The notes under the pieces are model-generated. The model did not search any database, was not told the DNA's origin, and saw only the letters and a program-made list of their open reading frames with translations. A DNA stretch of 64,000 bases, taken from Kineobactrum sediminis (lineage in GTDB: Bacteria > Pseudomonadota > Gammaproteobacteria > Pseudomonadales > Halieaceae). Below are positions 25,799 through 35,686 of this stretch, piece by piece (positions within the stretch are counted from its first letter, which is position 1; each line of letters opens with the position of its first letter). Made by a program: the position numbers and the translations under genes. The DNA is taken from positions 248,001 through 312,000 of the forward strand of contig NZ_PKLZ01000002.1 in NCBI RefSeq assembly GCF_002868715.1. The letters are read 5' to 3'.

Positions 25799-27172
25799 TT
25801 ATGCAGGCCTGCGATGATTTTCCGCGCTGCGGATCACGCCCTCGCCGACCACGAGGGTGACGATGACTCCTGCCAGCACGGCCCACTGCATGCCTTCACC
25901 GGGCGTATAAATAAACAGGATAATGGCCAGGCCGAGAATCACCAGGCAGGACCAGGCGCAGAGTCGGGCCATGGTGAGGCCGCCGGGTATACGGTAGGGG
26001 CGGGGATGATCGGGGTCGGTCACGCGCATTTTGATGAATGTAAGCAGCATGCCCTCATAAGGCAGCAGGAAGATGACGGCGCTGAAAGTAAACAGTGACC
26101 AGAACAGGTCTTCATTGGACAGCGCCAGCAAGCCGTACATCAGCAACACGACGGTACTGACAATTCCCATCAACACGGCGGCGCCAACGGGTGTGCCCAG
26201 GGATTTGCTTTCAATCGCGAAAACCCGCGGCAGTTCGCCCTCCAGCGCCGCTTCTGCGGCCGCCCGGTTGCAACCCAGGGCCCAGGTGACGCCATTGGAG
26301 AAGAAGGTGAATAATGCCCCGATGCCCAGCACCATGACAAACACGCCGCCCAGGGCAGTACCGCCGAAGAACAGCTGCAGGGTATCGATAATGCCTTCGA
26401 CCAGGTTGATGTCACCCGCGGGCAGGGCCGCCAGTACCGCCATGGTTCCGCACAGGTACAGCAACAGGATGATGGTACCGGAAATCAGGATGGCGCGCGG
26501 TACATCCCGGGCGGGATTGCGCATCTCGGCGCTACCGGCGCTGACCAGCTCAAAACCGAGCATGCCGTAGATGATGGCCGGAATGTACTGCAGGCTGTTG
26601 CTCCAGTCGGGCTTCAGGGTCTCGAGTGTGAGCGGGTTGGCCATGCCATAGCCCTGCACATGAATAATCGCGCCGATGATGATGGCCAGGAAGATGAACA
26701 CCTTGATAATGGCGCCCATATTGGGAATCCACTTGCCCACTTCCAGCGTGACTACATTAACCAGTACCGCCAGCCAGGTAAGGATAATGCCCACGGCTAT
26801 TTGCCAGCCGAGGCTCAGGTCCGGAAAGAACATCTGTTTGAAGACACCGGCGAACAGGATGAAAATTGCCGGCATCCAGACCGCGGTATTCACCCAGTAG
26901 CACCAGGTGGCGCGCGATGCCCAGCGACCGCCGTAGGCGTCGCGGATCCAGGCATAAATGCCGCCCTGCTCCGGATAGGCACAGCCCATTTCGGCGCAGA
27001 TCATGGCGAAGGGTACAAAGAATATCAATCCCAGCAGCAACCACCAGAATACACTGGGTGCACCCACGGAGGCGGCGGCGGTAAGGGTGTCCAGAAGCAG
27101 GATGGCAGAGACCGTGAACAGCACCATGTCGCGTTGGCGCAGGGTTTTCGTGTGCACTACCTGGTCTGTCAT
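25799..27172 (-). CDS. APC-superfamily amino acid/polyamine permease
   Basis: A 457-aa transporter with about 12 hydrophobic helices, starting in TM1 with the family motif SVGAPSVFWWLLLGLIFFVP and containing GGIYAWIRDAYGGRWA. It lies 63 bp downstream of the class III aminotransferase in the same direction, and both are divergent from a glutamine-synthetase-like ligase. That arrangement suggests uptake of putrescine or a related amine or amino acid. The substrate cannot be fixed from the sequence. Confidence 0.88.
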   Translation of the reverse strand: MTDQVVHTKTLRQRDMVLFTVSAILLLDTLTAAASVGAPSVFWWLLLGLIFFVPFAMICAEMGCAYPEQGGIYAWIRDAYGGRWASRATWCYWVNTAVWMPAIFILFAGVFKQMFFPDLSLGWQIAVGIILTWLAVLVNVVTLEVGKWIPNMGAIIKVFIFLAIIIGAIIHVQGYGMANPLTLETLKPDWSNSLQYIPAIIYGMLGFELVSAGSAEMRNPARDVPRAILISGTIILLLYLCGTMAVLAALPAGDINLVEGIIDTLQLFFGGTALGGVFVMVLGIGALFTFFSNGVTWALGCNRAAAEAALEGELPRVFAIESKSLGTPVGAAVLMGIVSTVVLLMYGLLALSNEDLFWSLFTFSAVIFLLPYEGMLLTFIKMRVTDPDHPRPYRIPGGLTMARLCAWSCLVILGLAIILFIYTPGEGMQWAVLAGVIVTLVVGEGVIRSAENHRRPA

Positions 27173-27235
27173 CTGCGAGCTTCCATCAGTAGGGTAACGG
27201 CCTGACCCTGAAGGTCAGGCTAATCGCAAAACCGC

Positions 27236-28600
27236 CTAAACACCATAGTGCGCTGCGGTCTCGTCAAGCGCCTGATGCAGTTTCTCCACCAGCGTATCGA
27301 TTTCCGCCATGGTGCTGACCAGCGGCGGCGCCGTGATCATTGCGTCCCCGGTCTGGCGCACCATCAGGCCGTTCGCGTTGGCCCGGTCCCGGCAGTACAC
27401 CGCGCCGGTGGACTCCGGCGCCAGGCGCTCCCGGGAATGCTTGTCACGCACCAGTTCCAGGGCGGCGAACATACCCTTGCCGCGCACCTCACCCACGATC
27501 GGATGGCTTTCCAGTTCCCGCAACCGGCTTTGCAGATGCGGCCCGATAGTGGTCGCCGCGGTCTGGATGATATTGGTCTCGTGCAGGGTCTTCAGGGTGG
27601 CAAGGCCCGCGGCGCAGGAAGCCGGGTGGCCGGAGTAGGTGAGTCCGTGGGTAAATTCGCCACCGTGCGCAAGCAGCACATCGGCTATCTGATCGCTGAT
27701 CATAACGCCGCCCAGGGGGATGTAGCCGTTGGTGATGGCCTTGGCGAAGGTCATCAGCTGGGGCTTGATCTGGTAGGTGTCACTGCCGAACCAGTCGCCG
27801 GTGCGGCCAAACCCGCAGATCACTTCGTCGGCGATCAACAGGATGTCGCGCTCGTCACAGATACGCTGGATCTCCGGCCAGTAGGTGTCGGGTGGAATAA
27901 TGACACCGCCCGCGCCCTGGATCGGTTCGGCGATGAAAGCCGCTACCCGCTCCTCACCCAGTTCGTCGATTTTTGTTTCCAGTTCACGCGCCACCTCGAT
28001 ACCAAACTCCTCGGGGGAGAGGTCGCCGCCATTGACGAACCAGTTTGGCTGGTTGATGTGGTGTACGTAGTCCAGGCCCCGTACCTGCTCGTGCATGCCG
28101 CTCATGCCACCCAGTGAACCCGCGGCAATTGTCGAGCCGTGATAGGCGTTCTTGCGGCTGATGAAAAGCTTTTTTTCCGGTTTGCCCAGCAAGTCATAGT
28201 AGCGGTGTACCAGGCGAATATTGGTATCGTTGGCCTCTGAACCGGAGTTGGTAAAGAACACATGATTGAAGCGGGCCGGGGTGATATCCACCAGTGCTTT
28301 CGCCAGCTCTACCGCCGGCTGGTTGGAACAGCGGAAAAAGTTGTTGTAAAACGGAAGCTCCTGCAGTTGCCGGTAAATCGCCTCGACAATCTGGTGCTGA
28401 CTGTAACCAAGATTACAGCACCACAGCCCGGACATGCCATCCAGCATCCTGTGCCCGTCGGTATCATAAATATAAATATGCTCGGCGCGATTAACGATGC
28501 GGCCGCCGTGGGCGGCATAGTCGCGCAGGTCGGTGAAAGGGTGGAAATGGTGGGACTGGTCCAGCTGGTGCAGTGCCGGAGAGCTTACTTTCATATTCAT
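27236..28600 (-). CDS. Class III PLP aminotransferase, putrescine/omega-amino acid:pyruvate type
   Basis: A 454-aa pyridoxal-phosphate aminotransferase. Landmarks are GMSGLWCCNLGY, FTNSGSEANDTNIRL (phosphate-binding loop), NAYHGSTIAAGSLGG, LLIADEVICGFGRTG and the Schiff-base lysine in TFAKAITNGYIPLGG. It is most like the SpuC/omega-aminotransferase group, which passes amino groups from putrescine or beta-alanine to pyruvate. I chose ATG 28600, which has GAGG suitably upstream; an in-frame GTG at 28624 lies before it. With the divergent gamma-glutamyl ligase it points to polyamine catabolism. Confidence 0.9.
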   Translation of the reverse strand: MNMKVSSPALHQLDQSHHFHPFTDLRDYAAHGGRIVNRAEHIYIYDTDGHRMLDGMSGLWCCNLGYSQHQIVEAIYRQLQELPFYNNFFRCSNQPAVELAKALVDITPARFNHVFFTNSGSEANDTNIRLVHRYYDLLGKPEKKLFISRKNAYHGSTIAAGSLGGMSGMHEQVRGLDYVHHINQPNWFVNGGDLSPEEFGIEVARELETKIDELGEERVAAFIAEPIQGAGGVIIPPDTYWPEIQRICDERDILLIADEVICGFGRTGDWFGSDTYQIKPQLMTFAKAITNGYIPLGGVMISDQIADVLLAHGGEFTHGLTYSGHPASCAAGLATLKTLHETNIIQTAATTIGPHLQSRLRELESHPIVGEVRGKGMFAALELVRDKHSRERLAPESTGAVYCRDRANANGLMVRQTGDAMITAPPLVSTMAEIDTLVEKLHQALDETAAHYGV

Positions 28601-28816
28601 CGCTGTTGCCTCTTGTGCAGTCACCGCCGCTCGGGATTTTCCGCGGGTGATCCGTGAATCTACCCCGAAGTGTTATAGTCGAGAGCGCTGCGGCTGTAGT
28701 TTAATGTTCGTCAGGGCCAATACGGCCAGTGTGGCATAGCCCGTTGTTCAGGCAATTACCCTAAAGTGGTGGTTTGCATTGCTCGGGGAATCGTAATACC
28801 AGGGAAACGCAATACC

Positions 28817-30178
28817 ATGCACAGCACCAGAGATGATGTTCAGCAACGTTTGCAGGCCTTTCTTGTCAGTAACCCGGATATCGAGATCTTCGAGGTCATG
28901 TTGCCCGATATCGGTGGTGGCATGCGCGGCAAGTGGATTACCCGGGACAAAATCCACAAAGTATTTGCCGGTGAAGTGAAACTGCCGGCCAGCTCGGTGG
29001 CGTTTGACGCCTGGGGTCGCGATGTCGAGGCCTGGGTATTCAACACCGGCGACGGCGACGGCTACTGCGAGGCGGATGTGCGCACCCTGGCGCGGGTTCC
29101 ATGGATGCCACGCCCTACCGGCCAGGTATTGATGTCGATGCGCGAAGCCGACGGCAGCCCCGGCGTACTTGACCCGCGCTTCATGCTGCGCGCGGTGATG
29201 GCGCGCTTTGCCCGGCTGGGCCTGACCCCGGTAGTGGCCACGGAGATGGAATTCTATCTGCTGCATGCCGAGCCGGACGCGCTGGGCCAGCCGCGCCACA
29301 CCCAGGGTGATCGCGTGGGGGGGCGCCTGAACGCCGGGCAGACCTATTGCCTGTATACGATGGCCACCATGTCCGAGTTGATGCACGGCATCCGCGATGC
29401 CTGCGACATGCAACAGCTGCCCGTGGACACCCTGATCAAGGAGGGCGCGCCTTCCCAGTATGAGATCAACCTGTACCACTGCCCCGACGCCCTGCTGGCC
29501 TGCGACCAGGCGGTGATGTTACAGCGTGCGATCAAGGGCGTAGCGCGCAGCCAGGACCTGCTCGCCACTTTCATGGCCAAGCCTTTCGGTGAGCTGGCGG
29601 GCAACGGGATGCACGTGCACTGCAGCCTGCTTGATGCGCAAGGCAACAATGCCTTTGACGATGGCACCGGCAAGGGCACGCCGCTGTTGCGCCAGGCGAT
29701 TGCCGGCTGTATGGCAAACATGGCGGACAGCATGCTGTTGTTTGCGCCGCACCTGAATTCCTATCGTCGCTTTCGCCGTGGCACACACGCGCCGCTGGCG
29801 CCCTGCTGGGGGTATGAAAACCGTACGGTGTCCCTGCGGGTCCCCACCGACCAGCCTGCGGCCACCCGGATCGAACACCGGGTTGCCGGCGCAGATGCCC
29901 ACCCGCACCTGGCGGTTACCGCTATCCTGGCGGGAATGCTCCAGGGTATCGAGCAGCAGCTGGAAGCACCGGCGCCGATTGAGGGTAATGCCTATGACCA
30001 GGTGGCATTGTCCCTGCCGCGCTACTGGCCGGATGCGCTGGAGCGCTTTCGGGGTTCCGATTTTATTCGCGATAATTTCGGGCCGGAATTCCAGCGCGTG
30101 TTCACTCTGCTCAAGGAACAGGAGATGGACGAGTTTGACCGCCAGGTGACACCGATGGAGTTCGATACTTCTCTGTAA
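28817..30178 (+). CDS. Glutamine synthetase-family ligase (gamma-glutamylpolyamine synthetase type)
   Basis: A 453-aa type III-like glutamine synthetase homologue. It retains EMEFYLL and GAPSQYEINLYH (metal-binding glutamates), the ATP-site NGMHVHCSLLD, and the C-terminal ENRTVSLRVP arginine region. PuuA/SpuI-type enzymes ligate glutamate to putrescine or another amine, using ATP. The start is ATG 28817. The divergent aminotransferase and permease support an amine-degradation role. True ammonium assimilation is less likely given this context. Confidence 0.88.
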   Translation: MHSTRDDVQQRLQAFLVSNPDIEIFEVMLPDIGGGMRGKWITRDKIHKVFAGEVKLPASSVAFDAWGRDVEAWVFNTGDGDGYCEADVRTLARVPWMPRPTGQVLMSMREADGSPGVLDPRFMLRAVMARFARLGLTPVVATEMEFYLLHAEPDALGQPRHTQGDRVGGRLNAGQTYCLYTMATMSELMHGIRDACDMQQLPVDTLIKEGAPSQYEINLYHCPDALLACDQAVMLQRAIKGVARSQDLLATFMAKPFGELAGNGMHVHCSLLDAQGNNAFDDGTGKGTPLLRQAIAGCMANMADSMLLFAPHLNSYRRFRRGTHAPLAPCWGYENRTVSLRVPTDQPAATRIEHRVAGADAHPHLAVTAILAGMLQGIEQQLEAPAPIEGNAYDQVALSLPRYWPDALERFRGSDFIRDNFGPEFQRVFTLLKEQEMDEFDRQVTPMEFDTSL

Positions 30179-30223
30179 GACGTTGCAGTTGCGTTGCGAT
30201 CGCTCGCCGCCCATGCTCCAGGG

Positions 30224-31399
30224 TTACCGAGCCTCACGCAGCACACTGCCACCCAACACCAGCGGTATCACCAGCGCGTAAACAGCCAGTACCAGGGCGA
30301 GGCTGCGGATGGACATGCCGCCGTCCATGAGCAGGCCGAACAGGACCGGCGAGATGGCGGTACTCACCACCATCAGGGCGTGCATCATGGCACGGATCGC
30401 ACCGATATAACGGGTTCCGTACAGCTCGGCCCACAGTGCACCGCCCAGTGTGCCATTGGCGCCGGCAGACAGGCCCAGCAAACCCATGTAGGCAAACACC
30501 AGCCAGTTGCTTTCTCCCCACCACAGCACCAGGCAGCCAAGACCCATGGGCAACAGATAGAATCGCATTAACCGGCGCGCCGAATAACGGTCGATCAGGA
30601 ATCCTGTCAGTAAGCCCCCACTCACCTGTAAAATAGCGTAAACGCTGAATGCCGAAGCCAAGAGGGTGAGCGACCAACGGGTTGCCTCCGCCACGGCTAC
30701 CTGGTGAAAAAACAACCCGGTAATGATGAAGGGTGCGGTCAGGGTCACCGGCAGGATCGCGTAGAATCGCCAGTCCCTTAATACCTGGCGGCGGCTGGCG
30801 TGGCTGGTGCTGTTCGTGTCTTCAGTTGGCGCGGGTAGATTGACGGACAGGCGCAGCAGTACAGGCAGCAGCATTAACAGCGCCAGCGCGGCCAGCCACC
30901 AGAGGTGACGCCAATCCGTGAGACTCAGTGCCACTACCACCAAGAGCGGCAGCAGCGCTTCGCCAATGGGGTAGCCAAGCTGGGCGATAGCCAGTGCGCG
31001 ACCGCGCCGGGCACTGAAGTAACGGGCGATGGTGGTGATGGCGATATGCCCCATCAGTCCCTGGCCGCACAGGCGCAGCAGCAGGATACCGGGAATCAGC
31101 CACAGCGCGGACGGGGCCAGCGCGATGACCACGCAGCCCACTGCGAAAGCCATGACAACACCCGCGGTATAGCGATGCAGTGGAATATGGTCCAGCCAGC
31201 GCCCGACCGTGACGATCAATAGCCCACTGGTGAGCGTTGCGGCGCTGTAAAGCATGCCCAGCTCGGCGTAATCCAGGTCGAACTCGGTGCGCCAGGCGCC
31301 GCCGAACAGGCCAATGAAAAAGGTTTGTCCAAAACCCGAGAACAGTGTTGCCAGCAGACTGAACGCAAGCAATCGGGTGGATATCGTGGCAGTAGACAA
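30224..31399 (-). CDS. MFS transporter
   Basis: A major facilitator superfamily carrier of about 390 aa with 12 predicted helices. The first helix contains LLAFSLLATLFSGFGQTFFIGLFGG, and GRWLDHIPLHR sits in the loop after TM2 as the family motif. The start is uncertain: TTG 31399 has AAGGG upstream, and another TTG is in frame at 31420. The substrate is unknown. Downstream it converges on the glutamine-synthetase-like gene with 45 bp between stops. Confidence 0.85.
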   Translation of the reverse strand: MSTATISTRLLAFSLLATLFSGFGQTFFIGLFGGAWRTEFDLDYAELGMLYSAATLTSGLLIVTVGRWLDHIPLHRYTAGVVMAFAVGCVVIALAPSALWLIPGILLLRLCGQGLMGHIAITTIARYFSARRGRALAIAQLGYPIGEALLPLLVVVALSLTDWRHLWWLAALALLMLLPVLLRLSVNLPAPTEDTNSTSHASRRQVLRDWRFYAILPVTLTAPFIITGLFFHQVAVAEATRWSLTLLASAFSVYAILQVSGGLLTGFLIDRYSARRLMRFYLLPMGLGCLVLWWGESNWLVFAYMGLLGLSAGANGTLGGALWAELYGTRYIGAIRAMMHALMVVSTAISPVLFGLLMDGGMSIRSLALVLAVYALVIPLVLGGSVLREAR

Positions 31400-31513
31400 G
31401 AGACAGCCCTTGAATCGCAAGCGGATTAATAAATGCCGCCCCGTGTAATGACGGACCGGAGGACGGCATATTATACGGCCTGGTTACGAAGTCTGTTGCG
31501 GTAATTGGTGGGG

Positions 31514-31551
31514 CTGAACAGCGGGTTCGCCGCGGCGGACCCGCTGTTCAG
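31514..31551. terminator. Hairpin between MFS and TonB receptor genes
   Basis: CTGAACAGCGGG (31514-31525) pairs perfectly with CCCGCTGTTCAG (31540-31551), and inner bases extend the stem with one wobble. It lies just after the TonB receptor stop (leftward transcription). No T-run follows, so termination is a suggestion only. Confidence 0.5.
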
Positions 31552-31567
31552 GATGGTCGCCCGAGGC

Positions 31568-33937
31568 TCAGTTCCAGGTGGCACCCAGGCGCAGGCCTAT
31601 GGTGCGTGGCCGCTTGGGACCAAAGAACTGTGCCGGCAGAATGCCGCCGTTGTTGTTCTGGCCATCCCAGCTGAACTCGTCGGTCAGGTTTTCCACGTAG
31701 GCTTCCAGAAACCAGTTGTCATCCGACTCAAAGGCGATGCGCAGATTGGACTCCGCATAGGAATCGATTTTGGTTACGCTAAGATTTTCCCAGCCGCCGC
31801 CTCTCTCGTCTTCATAAGAGATTTCCAGGCTGCCGGTGATGGCGCCACCGCTGACCGGGAAGTTGGCGTTCAGCACCGCCGCCGCCGACCACTCCGGTGC
31901 CCAGAACAGAGAACTGCCCTCGCAGCCATCGGGGTCTTCAAGGCCACAGATGGCCTGTAATTCAGTGGCTTCGGAATCCAGGTAGCCAGCTGCCAGATAC
32001 AGGTCAAAATTGTCAGTCAGCCGCCCGGTAATGGAGCCCTCGACGCCCCAGGCCTCTACCTGGCCCACGTTTTTAACCAGCGAGGCGCCACCGTCAAAGG
32101 TGACTACCTGCAGGTCTTCATATTCGTAGTAGAACGCTGTCAGATCGACATTGGCGCGTCCGTCGAAAAGTGAATCCTTATAGCCGAGTTCCCAGGAATC
32201 GACCGTTTCCGGGTCGAAGATGTTGGGTGTGAAACCATCGCTCTGGACAATCCCCACATTGCCGACCGCGGGTTCACCTTCGGCATTGTTGGCCAGGTTA
32301 AAACTGCCAAAGCCACCGGACTTGAAACCCTCGGTGTAGCTTGCGAAGAACATGCGGTTGTCAGTCGGTCGCCACTTGGCCAGCACCCGCATGGTCAGGT
32401 CGTCCCAGGTTTCACTATCGGAGATAAACTCGGCCGTTGAAAAGCCGTACGCCCAGTAAGGACCGAGGTCGCTCTCGGGTGTGGGCACGAAGATAGAGAA
32501 GTCTTTTTTATCTTCGGTATAGCGCAACCCGAGTTCGATATCGAAGCTCTCGGTAATGAAATAGTCGACGTTGACATAAGTCGCCCAGCCGGAATAGTCG
32601 CCCTTGATGCGGCCGGTTTCGACCAGTCGCCCGTCTTCCGAACTGGAAAACGGCGAGCCATAGTACGCGTACAGGTCGGCACAGCCGGAGAAGGTGGCGC
32701 CGTAGTTGTAGTAGTAGCCGTAGTATTGGCAGAAAAAATCCTCGCGCCCGGAAAAGCTGAACTTGGTATCAATGGTCTCCTTGTAATAGGAGGCGCCGGC
32801 ATACCAGCTCAGGGGACCGTCGGTATTGGAGGTCAGGCGCAATTCCTGCTGGAAGTAATCGCCGGTCTGGTCCTGGCCGTAGTTGTTGATATCCAGCGGT
32901 GTACCGTCGTAGTCCTCGTTGTAATAGTAATCGTGATCCTTGTAACCGGTGTTCGAGCTCAGTGTGGCAAACTCAAAATCGTAATCAACGTGCAGGCCCA
33001 GGGTGAGGATGGTGGCGTCGTCGTTGTCACCCCCGGTGAGGTCGGAATCAATATCCTCATCACTGCCGCGTAGCTCGACACCGCCCAGGGCGGTGTCAAA
33101 GGCATCCCATATATCGCCGCGGTCAACGGCACGGTACACGGAACCGGACTGCTCACGATCCTCGTATTCAACCTCGGTGCGTACGGACAGGCGCTCCTTT
33201 TCATACAGTGTGGACCAGCGCAAGGCCCACTTGTCGTGCTCTATGAGGTCATCCGAACCTGGAAATTTGTTGTCCGCAAAACCGTCCTCGGTGGAATAGT
33301 AGCCGGCCAGGCGATAGGCAAAGTGATCGCCGAAGGGGATATTGATGGCGCCTTCTATCGCTCTGCGCTCGCGCTCGGCGATATCAAGTTCCACATAGCC
33401 GGAGATGTCGGTACCGGTTTCCGCCCGTTTGGTGTGCACACTGAAGGCACCGCCAATGGAGTTGCGGCCGAACAGGAAGCCCTGTGGTCCCCGCAGGATT
33501 TCCGCACGCTCAATATCGTAAAGGCTGGTCACGGCCGAGCCGTTGCGCCCTTCATAAAGGTCGTTCTTGAAGAAGGCTGATGAGGGGTCACCGCCAACCC
33601 CGAAGTCCTGGGTACGAATGCCGCGGACGCTGATGGCGTCAATGAAACTGTCCTGGCTGTTGCCGGTAACGCCGGGAGTAAAGGCCACCAGGTCCTTGAT
33701 GTCGTTCATGTTGACCTGGTTGATGAAATTACCGGACAGCGCCGTAATGGCCAGCGGTACATCCTGTACCGATTCACTACGTTTGGTGGCGGTAACGATG
33801 ACCTCCTCAAGCGTCTGTGACCAGGCTGGCACGCTCACTGCAGAGGCGATAACGGCGGTCGCCACGGCTCTGGAAAGGAATGTTTTCCGGACCGGGCCGG
33901 TCGCAAGAAGATTATGTGATACGCGCTGTCTGGTCAT
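31568..33937 (-). CDS. TonB-dependent receptor, complete
   Basis: A 789-aa outer-membrane receptor with signal peptide (AVATAVIASAVSVPAWSQ), TonB-box/plug entry LEEVIVTATKRSESVQDVPL, plug motif GPQGFLFGRNSIGGAFSVHT and a complete barrel ending in RTIGLRLGATWN, which has an aromatic near the end. A good ribosome-binding site (AGGGG) precedes ATG 33937. A tyrosine-rich segment bounded by two cysteines (about residues 399-416, CQYY...GC) probably forms a disulfide-closed surface loop. The ligand is unknown. No regulator or siderophore gene is adjacent. Confidence 0.95.
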   Translation of the reverse strand: MTRQRVSHNLLATGPVRKTFLSRAVATAVIASAVSVPAWSQTLEEVIVTATKRSESVQDVPLAITALSGNFINQVNMNDIKDLVAFTPGVTGNSQDSFIDAISVRGIRTQDFGVGGDPSSAFFKNDLYEGRNGSAVTSLYDIERAEILRGPQGFLFGRNSIGGAFSVHTKRAETGTDISGYVELDIAERERRAIEGAINIPFGDHFAYRLAGYYSTEDGFADNKFPGSDDLIEHDKWALRWSTLYEKERLSVRTEVEYEDREQSGSVYRAVDRGDIWDAFDTALGGVELRGSDEDIDSDLTGGDNDDATILTLGLHVDYDFEFATLSSNTGYKDHDYYYNEDYDGTPLDINNYGQDQTGDYFQQELRLTSNTDGPLSWYAGASYYKETIDTKFSFSGREDFFCQYYGYYYNYGATFSGCADLYAYYGSPFSSSEDGRLVETGRIKGDYSGWATYVNVDYFITESFDIELGLRYTEDKKDFSIFVPTPESDLGPYWAYGFSTAEFISDSETWDDLTMRVLAKWRPTDNRMFFASYTEGFKSGGFGSFNLANNAEGEPAVGNVGIVQSDGFTPNIFDPETVDSWELGYKDSLFDGRANVDLTAFYYEYEDLQVVTFDGGASLVKNVGQVEAWGVEGSITGRLTDNFDLYLAAGYLDSEATELQAICGLEDPDGCEGSSLFWAPEWSAAAVLNANFPVSGGAITGSLEISYEDERGGGWENLSVTKIDSYAESNLRIAFESDDNWFLEAYVENLTDEFSWDGQNNNGGILPAQFFGPKRPRTIGLRLGATWN

Positions 33938-34093
33938 GGTAACCCCTGTAGTTAATGTGTTTTTCTCAGCGGGCTCCGGTCTCTGCCGGTTTCGTCATCT
34001 TATACCCCGGCTGCGTCGTTTGCGCAATCGTGGGTAGAGTGCTTCGACCTTAATGAATTTGTCGCACTATTTATATACCACTATGGGGTAGCC

Positions 34094-35686
34094 TCAGTTG
34101 AAGGGGATGCCCGCGGCGCCGAGAGCGTCACACATGGGTTGCAGCGAGGCTTCGTAGCGTCGCCAGCGGCCGATGGAGCGGGTATGAGCCGGCTCCCGTA
34201 CCTGCACCGCGCTGGCGGTGGTGACCGCTGAGTCCTGGCGGTGGAACTCCAGGCAGGCATCTTCCCAGGGCAGTTGCAGGTAGTTGATCAGGGCGCGGGC
34301 ATTCGGTTCCAGGTCGCGGGCGGTATCTTCATAGCTGATGTCGTGAATGCGACCGGGAAAGCGCTGTCGCCACAGCGCCATCAGGTGATGGTAGCGGGCG
34401 TGGTGGCGCGCCATTTCCCCCTGCTCATAGGAGTGCAGGTAGGCATCCGCGAACAGTTGTTTGAAACTGGCGAAACAGGCGTCCATGGGGTCGCGCACCA
34501 GGTGCACGATACGGGCGTTGGGCAGCGCCGCCAGGATCAGGGGGATCAACAGGTAATTCTGCGGTAGTTTGTCGACGAAGCGCGGCGTGTCGCCGCGCAT
34601 CCGGTGGCTGGTTTGCAGGTACAGGCCGCCGACCTGTGCCGGCGCAAGGTCTCGCGCCCTGGCAAAGAGTTCGGCGGAAAATCGACGGGGATCTTCATAG
34701 CTACTGAGGCGGCGCAATGCGAGGCCGAATTGCTGCAATTCGCCGGCGGAATGCACCTGCGAGTGGCTGGTAATAATGCGTTCGACCAGGGTAGTGCCGG
34801 TGCGTGGTTGCCCCAGGACGAAGATCGGCGACGCGTCCGGGTTGCCGCCACCGCAGCCTGCCAGCCACTCGGGCGTGTAGAATTTTTCCAGTGCCCGGAA
34901 CATTTCCACTTCCGCGGCCTCGTCGTAGTCTACGGTGGACCGGCGGGCCTCGGCACCGGCACTGAATGCCTCAAAAGCCGGCTCCCAGTCCTGCAGGTCC
35001 TCCCTTTCCTTGCCGATGGCGTACAGATAGAAAGCCCGCGCACGGGGATTGTTGGGGTGGCGTTCCGCCAAAGCCTGCATCTCGATGATGTGGGCATCGT
35101 CCCTCGCCCTGGTTGAACTGGCGAGCGCCCAGTGGGCCTGGGGGGTGTCGGGTTGCAGCTGGATAATATCCCGAAAAACGGCATCCGCGCGCTCGGTGTC
35201 GCCGTGATAAACGAGGTTGTTGGCAAGGTTGAGCATAAACGGCGGATGCCCTGGTTTGCGGGTATTGGCGCGGGCAAAAAACGCCTGGGCGGCGCCGTGC
35301 TCTCCCATCAGGGACAATGTTGTGGCGATCAGGTCCAGCACCACCGGGTCATCGGGTTTGATGCGCCGGGTTTCACGCAGGGCGGCGTCTGCCAGTTTCA
35401 CCTGGCCTTCGCTCATATAGAGCCTGGCAAGTTGCGCCCAGGCGGCGGCGTGATCGCGGTCGAGCCTGACTACCGACTGGAAGGCACTGAATGCCGTTTT
35501 GCGCTCCATTGCTTCCAGCGCGATGAGCCCCACCAGAAAGTGTGCGGGCACCAGCTCGGGTTGTTGGGCCAGAGCCTGTTGGCAGTGGCCCCCGGCCTCT
35601 TCCAGCAGGCCGCGCGACAGGGCATCAAAGCCCTGTTGCAGCAGCGCCTGGGGGGCGGTGGCGCGGGCTTTGGGGTTATTGGTCAC
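34094..35686 (-). CDS. TPR-containing sulfotransferase-family protein
   Basis: A 530-aa soluble protein. The N-terminal ~220 residues are tetratricopeptide repeats (for example AAWAQLARLYMSEGQVKLAD). A sulfotransferase domain follows, with the PAPS 5'-phosphosulfate loop ILGQPRTGTTLVERI-type sequence FVLGQPRTGTTLVERII and the 3'-phosphate motif IVHLVRDPMDACFASFKQ. Such TPR-sulfotransferases are widespread in proteobacteria, but their acceptors are mostly unknown. The start is GTG 35686, overlapping the stop of the LuxR gene in a GTGA junction, so the two are translationally coupled. Confidence 0.9.
   Translation of the reverse strand: MTNNPKARATAPQALLQQGFDALSRGLLEEAGGHCQQALAQQPELVPAHFLVGLIALEAMERKTAFSAFQSVVRLDRDHAAAWAQLARLYMSEGQVKLADAALRETRRIKPDDPVVLDLIATTLSLMGEHGAAQAFFARANTRKPGHPPFMLNLANNLVYHGDTERADAVFRDIIQLQPDTPQAHWALASSTRARDDAHIIEMQALAERHPNNPRARAFYLYAIGKEREDLQDWEPAFEAFSAGAEARRSTVDYDEAAEVEMFRALEKFYTPEWLAGCGGGNPDASPIFVLGQPRTGTTLVERIITSHSQVHSAGELQQFGLALRRLSSYEDPRRFSAELFARARDLAPAQVGGLYLQTSHRMRGDTPRFVDKLPQNYLLIPLILAALPNARIVHLVRDPMDACFASFKQLFADAYLHSYEQGEMARHHARYHHLMALWRQRFPGRIHDISYEDTARDLEPNARALINYLQLPWEDACLEFHRQDSAVTTASAVQVREPAHTRSIGRWRRYEASLQPMCDALGAAGIPFN

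Noticed and set aside
26660-27205. A 181-codon rightward open frame
   Set aside because: It is antisense to the permease gene and has low-complexity His/Gln content with no family pattern.
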